DNA from: Pseudomonadota bacterium
Lineage (GTDB): Bacteria > Pseudomonadota > Alphaproteobacteria > Caulobacterales > Caulobacteraceae
Direction: 5' to 3'
Assembly: GCA_023434015.1 (NCBI GenBank)
Contig: JAEYTM010000206.1
Span: 1-5,047 of the forward strand
Length of the DNA stretch: 5,047 bases
In this document: positions 1-5,047 of the stretch, in pieces
Position numbering within the stretch: the stretch's first letter is position 1
Layout: every line of letters starts with the position of its first letter
Position numbers and translations under genes: made by a program
The notes under the pieces: generated by a model
Told to the model about the DNA's origin: nothing
Databases searched by the model: none
What the model saw: the letters and a program-made list of their open reading frames with translations, nothing else

Positions 1-2
1 AG

Positions 3-322
3 GCTAAGGTGGCGGCCGAGGCCGCCGCCCGCGCCCAGGCCCTGGCCGAGGCGCAGCTGGAAGCCGCCCGCGCCCAGCAGGCCGCCGCCGACGCCGAGCG
101 CCAGAGGCTGGCCAATGAGGAAGCCGACCGCCGATGGGCCGAGCAACAGGCCGAGCGCGAGCGGGCCTATCGCCAGGCCGAGCAGGACCGGACGGATCAG
201 ATGGCCGAACGCCAGCGGGCCTACGGATACCTGCCGCGCGGATATGGCGCCCCAGACGACGGTTACGGCGACGGCTACTGGGAGCCGCGGCCCGCGCCGC
301 CGGCCTGGGGCTACGGCCCCTA

Positions 323-326
<4 letters not shown>
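3..326 (+). CDS. C-terminal part of an Ala/Gln/Arg-rich, probably coiled-coil protein with a Tyr/Gly/Pro-rich tail (5' end outside window)
   Basis: The frame is open from the left edge (first full codon at base 3) to a TAG at 324-326, giving 107 visible residues. I do not recognise the family. The first 70 or so residues are almost only Ala, Glu, Gln, Arg and Asp with no Pro or Gly, as expected of a long charged helix or coiled coil. AARAQ recurs 13 residues apart, and AERERAY/AERQRAY recur 18 apart. The last 35 residues switch abruptly to a low-complexity tail with seven Tyr, many Gly and Pro, and the C-terminus WGYGPY. No membrane segment is visible. A GTG at 9-11 preceded by AGG could be a start, but beginning inside an Ala-rich helix is unlikely, so I treat the gene as 5'-truncated by the window. 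It converges on metH2 and shares the bases of its stop codon with it. Function unknown; an envelope-associated or scaffolding protein is only a guess. Confidence 0.6.
24..77 (+). repeat. 15-base direct repeat inside the coiled-coil gene
   Basis: The 15 bases at 24-38 recur exactly at 63-77, 39 bases (13 codons) later, in frame, both encoding AARAQ. A second, imperfect 21-base repeat lies at 150-170 and 204-224 (18 codons apart), encoding AERERAY and AERQRAY. In-frame spacing suggests growth of the helical region by short internal duplication, although biased Ala/Gln/Arg codon use in G+C-rich DNA could also produce such matches. Confidence 0.45.

Positions 327-331
<5 letters not shown>
300..331. 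terminator. Near-palindromic hairpin over two convergent stop codons; possible bidirectional terminator or 3'-end stabiliser
   Basis: An outer 7-bp stem pairs CCGGCCT (300-306) with AGGCCGG (325-331). An inner 5-bp stem pairs GGGGC (307-311) with GCCCC (316-320), closing a four-base loop. A TACT bulge (321-324) sits on one side. In plus-strand RNA the loop is C(UACG)G, a member of the very stable UNCG tetraloops. The hairpin covers the stops of both the plus-strand gene and metH2. No T-tract follows on either strand, so a classical intrinsic terminator is not shown. Rho-dependent ending with the hairpin protecting the 3' ends is equally possible. Confidence 0.4.
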
Positions 332-2974
<2,643 letters not shown>

Positions 2975-2976
2975 AA

Positions 2977-2981
2977 CACCT
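2977..2981 (-). promoter_or_regulatory. Ribosome binding site of metH2
   Basis: In the mRNA, AGGTG lies two bases before the ATG at 2974 (AGG ends four bases before it) and matches part of the anti-Shine-Dalgarno complement AAGGAGGTG. It supports starting at MRPIFVNIGERTNV rather than further upstream. A stronger purine run, GGAGGGGAG (3000-2992), lies about 17 bases upstream of the ATG, too far for normal spacing, and belongs to the palindromic repeat. Confidence 0.55.
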
Positions 2982-2993
2982 AAACCGCTTGCT

Positions 2994-3049
2994 CCCCTCC
3001 CCTCTCCCGGCGGGAGAAGGCGCCGTGTGACGGCACGACGGATGAGGGG
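2994..3049. repeat. REP-like palindromic element between metH1 and metH2
   Basis: Two perfect short hairpins stand side by side inside an outer stem. Hairpin 1 is TCTCCC (3003-3008), loop GGC, GGGAGA (3012-3017). Hairpin 2 is GCCGT (3022-3026), loop GTG, ACGGC (3030-3034). CCCCTC (2994-2999, or alternatively 2999-3004) can pair with GAGGGG (3044-3049) to close both into a Y or cloverleaf shape. Pyrimidine-rich CTCTCCC-type arms ending in GATGAGGGG are, as I recall, typical of dispersed intergenic repeats in Caulobacterales and related alphaproteobacteria; copy number cannot be judged from one window. It fills most of the gap between the two methionine synthase cistrons and would be transcribed with them. 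It has no T-tract, so attenuation or mRNA processing is possible but unproven. Confidence 0.65.
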
Positions 3050-3081
3050 TCTTTCAAATCTATCCGTTGTCCTGACCGGCC

Positions 3082-4143
3082 CTAGGCCAGTTCGAACGGC
3101 TCCAGTCCCGCCAGCCGCATGGCCACCGGCCGCTCCGGCGGCTTGCGGGGCGTCATGCCGCGCACCTCGTCGGCCACATGCCGGATGTGGTCGGGCGTCG
3201 TGCCGCAGCAGCCGCCGACGATGTTGACCAGGCCGCTTTCCGCCCACTCGTGCAGCTGGTGGCCGGTCTCGTCGGGGGTCTCGTCGTACTCGCCAAAGGC
3301 GTTCGGCAGGCCGGCGTTCGGATAGGCCGCCACCAGGGTGTCGGCGATCCGCGACAGCTCGGCGATGTGCGGCCGCATCAGGTCGGCGCCGAGGGCGCAG
3401 TTCAGGCCGATGGCGAAGGGCTTGGCGTGGCGGACCGAGTTCCAGAACGCCTCCACCGTCTGGCCCGAGAGGGTGCGGCCCGAGCGGTCGGTGATGGTGC
3501 CGGAGATCCAGATCGGCAGCTTCTCGTAGCCCTGATCCTCCAGGTCCATGATCGCCTTGATCGCCGCCTTGCAGTTCAAGGTGTCGGTGATGGTCTCGAT
3601 CAGGAACAGGTCGACGCCGCCATCGTGCAACGCCTTCACCTGCTCGACGTAGGCGTCATAGACCTGCTCGAAGGTGACCTTGCGCGCGCCGGGGTCGTTC
3701 ACGTCCGAGGACATCGACAACATGACGTTCAGCGGCCCCATGGAGCCGGCGACGAAGCGCGGCTTGTGCGGCTCCTTCGCGGTCCACTCGTCGGCCACGG
3801 CGCGGGCGAGCCTGGCCCCCTCATAGTTGATGTCCCGGACGGCGCCCTGCATCTCGTAGTCGGCCTGGGCGATGGTCGTGGCCGAAAAGGTGTTGGTCTC
3901 GGAGATGTCGGCGCCCGCGCCATAGTAGGCGTGGTGCAGGTCGGTGATGATGTCGGGCCGAGTGAGGCACAGGAGGTCGTTGTTGCCCTTCAGCTGGCCG
4001 ACGTGGTCCTTGAACCGCTCGCCCCGGTAATCGGCCTCGTCCAGGCCGCGCTTCTGGATCATCACGCCCCAGGAGCCGTCGAGCACCAGCACCCGCTCTT
4101 TCGCGGCCGCCTTCAGGGCGGCGATCCGTTCCTGCCTGGTCAT
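3082..4143 (-). CDS. metH: Methionine synthase, homocysteine-binding (zinc) subunit
   Basis: This 353-residue protein matches the N-terminal homocysteine S-methyltransferase module of MetH along its whole length. It is a TIM barrel that activates homocysteine as a zinc thiolate. The zinc ligands are visible: Cys249 in GLNCALG, and Cys312-Cys313 in GGCCGT (E. coli Cys247, Cys310, Cys311). Other family landmarks are GADISETNTF (77-86), SGTITDRSGRTLSGQT (214-229) and NAGLPNAFGEYDE (276-288). The N-terminal DGGMGT of the E. coli protein reads DGSWGV here (22-27). The protein ends FELA just after GLEPF (346-350), a segment that in one-chain MetH lies in the linker to the folate domain, so this is a complete domain and not a broken gene. 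The ATG at 4143 overlaps the metF stop and is preceded by GAGG. It must work with the cobalamin subunit encoded downstream. A stand-alone MmuM- or BHMT-type enzyme is less likely given that neighbour. Confidence 0.94.
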   Translation of the reverse strand: MTRQERIAALKAAAKERVLVLDGSWGVMIQKRGLDEADYRGERFKDHVGQLKGNNDLLCLTRPDIITDLHHAYYGAGADISETNTFSATTIAQADYEMQGAVRDINYEGARLARAVADEWTAKEPHKPRFVAGSMGPLNVMLSMSSDVNDPGARKVTFEQVYDAYVEQVKALHDGGVDLFLIETITDTLNCKAAIKAIMDLEDQGYEKLPIWISGTITDRSGRTLSGQTVEAFWNSVRHAKPFAIGLNCALGADLMRPHIAELSRIADTLVAAYPNAGLPNAFGEYDETPDETGHQLHEWAESGLVNIVGGCCGTTPDHIRHVADEVRGMTPRKPPERPVAMRLAGLEPFELA

Positions 4144-4154
4144 GCCGCCGCCTC
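4140..4154 (-). promoter_or_regulatory. ATGA start/stop overlap and ribosome binding site of metH1
   Basis: The metF stop TGA (4142-4140) and the metH1 start ATG (4143-4141) overlap as ATGA. GAGG (4154-4151), inside the metF 3' end, lies seven bases before the ATG. This arrangement supports translational coupling of metF and metH1 and fixes the metH1 start, against the longer frame that stays open upstream to about 4953 as a shadow of metF. Confidence 0.7.
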
Positions 4155-5003
4155 GCTGGTCTCCAGGGCGGGCTCTCGCACGCCCAGCACGCGACAGATG
4201 GCGTAGACCAGCTCCGCGCGGTTCAGGGTGTAGAAGTGGAAGTCGGAGAAGCCCTCCTCCGCGAGGCGCGCGCACATCTCCGACGCCACCGAGGCGGCGA
4301 TCAGCCGGCGTGTCTCCGGATCCCTGTCCAGGCCTTCGAACAGGTTGGCGAGCCAGACCGGCACCTCGATGCCGATGGGTCCGGCCATCTTCTTCAGGCC
4401 CTTGTAATTGGTCACGGGCATGATCCCCGGCGAGATCGGGATGGTCACCCCCGCCTTGCGGACCCGGTCCATGAACCGCAGGAAGCCGTCGATATCGAAG
4501 AAGAACTGGGTGATCGCCCGCGTCGCCCCGGCGTCGATCTTGGCCTTCAGCACGTCGATGTCGTGATCGATGGAACCGCTTTCGGGGTGGGTCTGCGGAT
4601 AGAGGCCGACACTCACCTCGAACGGGGCGATGGCCCGGATGCCGGCGGTCAGCTCGGTGGCGTTGCAGTAGCCGTCGGCGCGCGGGACATAGGTCCCTCC
4701 GATCTGGCCGGGCGGATCGCCACGCAGGGCGACGATGTGCCGGATGCCGGCGTCCCAGTAGTCCCGGATCACCTCGTCGACCTCGCCGCAGCTGGCTTCG
4801 ACGCAGGTCAGGTGGGCGGCGGGCTTCAGGGTCGTCTCCTTCAGCATCCGCAGCACGGTGCGATGCGTCCGGTCGCGGGTCGAGCCGCCGGCGCCGTATG
4901 TCACCGAGACGAAGGTCGGATCCAGCGGCTCCAGGCGGCGGATCGCCTCCCACAGGCTCACCTCGGCCTCGGGGGTCTTGGGCGGCGAGAACTCGAAGGA
5001 CAC
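4140..5003 (-). CDS. metF: 5,10-methylenetetrahydrofolate reductase, N-terminus not resolved
   Basis: MetF is an FAD-containing TIM-barrel enzyme that reduces 5,10-methylene- to 5-methyltetrahydrofolate with NAD(P)H, supplying the methyl donor used by the MetH subunits encoded next to it. The 287 visible residues include SFEFSPPKT (2-10), where Glu4 matches catalytic Glu28 of E. coli; FVSVTYGAGGSTR (31-43); LRGDPP (93-98), where Asp96 matches E. coli Asp120; YPQTHPES (135-142); ITQFFFDI (164-171); and HFYTLNR (256-262). Both catalytic residues sit 24 positions earlier than in E. coli, so roughly 20-25 N-terminal residues are missing. The GTG at 5003 is probably the internal Val of a VSFEF motif, not the start. 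The frame continues without a stop into a G/C homopolymer stretch to 5047, where no credible start can be read. The C-terminus has about ten residues (PALETSEAAA) beyond the usual end. The operon promoter must lie outside the window. Confidence 0.93.
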   Translation of the reverse strand: MSFEFSPPKTPEAEVSLWEAIRRLEPLDPTFVSVTYGAGGSTRDRTHRTVLRMLKETTLKPAAHLTCVEASCGEVDEVIRDYWDAGIRHIVALRGDPPGQIGGTYVPRADGYCNATELTAGIRAIAPFEVSVGLYPQTHPESGSIDHDIDVLKAKIDAGATRAITQFFFDIDGFLRFMDRVRKAGVTIPISPGIMPVTNYKGLKKMAGPIGIEVPVWLANLFEGLDRDPETRRLIAASVASEMCARLAEEGFSDFHFYTLNRAELVYAICRVLGVREPALETSEAAA

Positions 5004-5008
5004 GGTCG

Positions 5009-5047
5009 GGGGGGGGCGGGCGCCCCCCCCCCCCCCGCCCCCCCCGC
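5009..5047. other. Low-complexity G/C homopolymer stretch, probable contig-end artefact
   Basis: The last 39 bases hold only G and C, in long runs (eight or nine G, then C runs of about eight to fourteen broken by single G). Read on the minus strand, it would give metF an N-terminus of poly-Gly followed by Arg and Pro, unlike any MetF. It adjoins ordinary coding sequence abruptly at about 5008. I read it as sequencing or assembly noise at a contig end, not as biology. Confidence 0.75.

Noticed and set aside
3003..3034. The two gap hairpins as an intrinsic terminator after metH1
   Set aside because: No T-tract follows on the minus strand; the next bases are GGAGGGGAGC. The gene encoding the rest of the same enzyme lies just downstream, so full termination would make little sense.
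3048..3066. Possible internal promoter for metH2 (TTGAAA on the minus strand in the gap)
   Set aside because: No -10-like sequence lies at suitable spacing; the bases downstream are the G+C-rich repeat.
2975..3247. A 91-residue N-terminal extension of metH2 from an upstream ATG
   Set aside because: The extension overlaps metH1 in another frame, is Arg/Pro/Gly-rich, crosses the palindromic repeat and has no MetH similarity. The ATG at 2974 has its own AGGTG and begins exactly at the folate domain.
3178..4206. A 342-codon plus-strand open frame over metH1
   Set aside because: It is antisense to a well-supported gene, has shadow-type composition and no recognisable motif.
4144..4953. A 270-residue N-terminal extension of metH1
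   Set aside because: It is the out-of-frame shadow of metF. MetH1 similarity begins only at MTRQERIAAL, at the ATGA overlap.
5009..5047. G-quadruplex or i-motif regulatory element at the right edge
   Set aside because: The near-pure homopolymer runs start abruptly inside the expected metF N-terminal coding region at the very end of the sequence, which fits an end-of-contig artefact better.

Overview
The window is about two thirds G+C or more and densely coding. It carries a methionine-biosynthesis operon on the minus strand and the end of an unrelated gene on the plus strand. The G+C content, the metF-metH1-metH2 order, the two-gene MetH and the DGSWGVMIQ wording of the homocysteine domain together suggest an alphaproteobacterium of the Caulobacterales type (Caulobacter, Phenylobacterium or Brevundimonas). 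The genus is an inference and cannot be fixed from this sequence alone.

Layout, right to left in the direction of operon transcription. (1) 5047-5009 is a G/C homopolymer-like stretch that looks like a contig-end artefact and hides the true start of metF. (2) metF, 5003-4140, is 5,10-methylenetetrahydrofolate reductase, complete except for its N-terminus. (3) metH1, 4143-3082, is the zinc-dependent homocysteine-binding module of cobalamin-dependent methionine synthase; its start overlaps the metF stop as ATGA. (4) A 107-base gap (3081-2975) holds a REP-like palindromic element made of two hairpins inside an outer stem. (5) metH2, 2974-323, carries the rest of methionine synthase: folate, cobalamin cap, B12 and AdoMet-reactivation domains. 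(6) The left end is the 3' part of a plus-strand gene (3-326) for an Ala/Gln/Arg-rich, probably coiled-coil protein with a Tyr/Gly/Pro-rich tail. Its TAG stop and the metH2 TAG stop share the same four bases, CTAG, inside a near-palindromic hairpin.

Function: MetF makes 5-methyltetrahydrofolate. The MetH2 folate domain passes its methyl group to cobalamin, and MetH1 presents zinc-bound homocysteine to accept it, giving methionine. The two MetH pieces (353 + 883 residues) add up to about the length of one-chain E. coli MetH, and the break falls in the linker between the homocysteine and folate domains with no module lost. The enzyme is therefore probably a two-subunit version of a known one. 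I found no wholly new system. The most notable points are the palindromic repeat between two cistrons of one enzyme, the shared-stop hairpin with a UACG tetraloop, and the unrecognised coiled-coil gene at the left edge.
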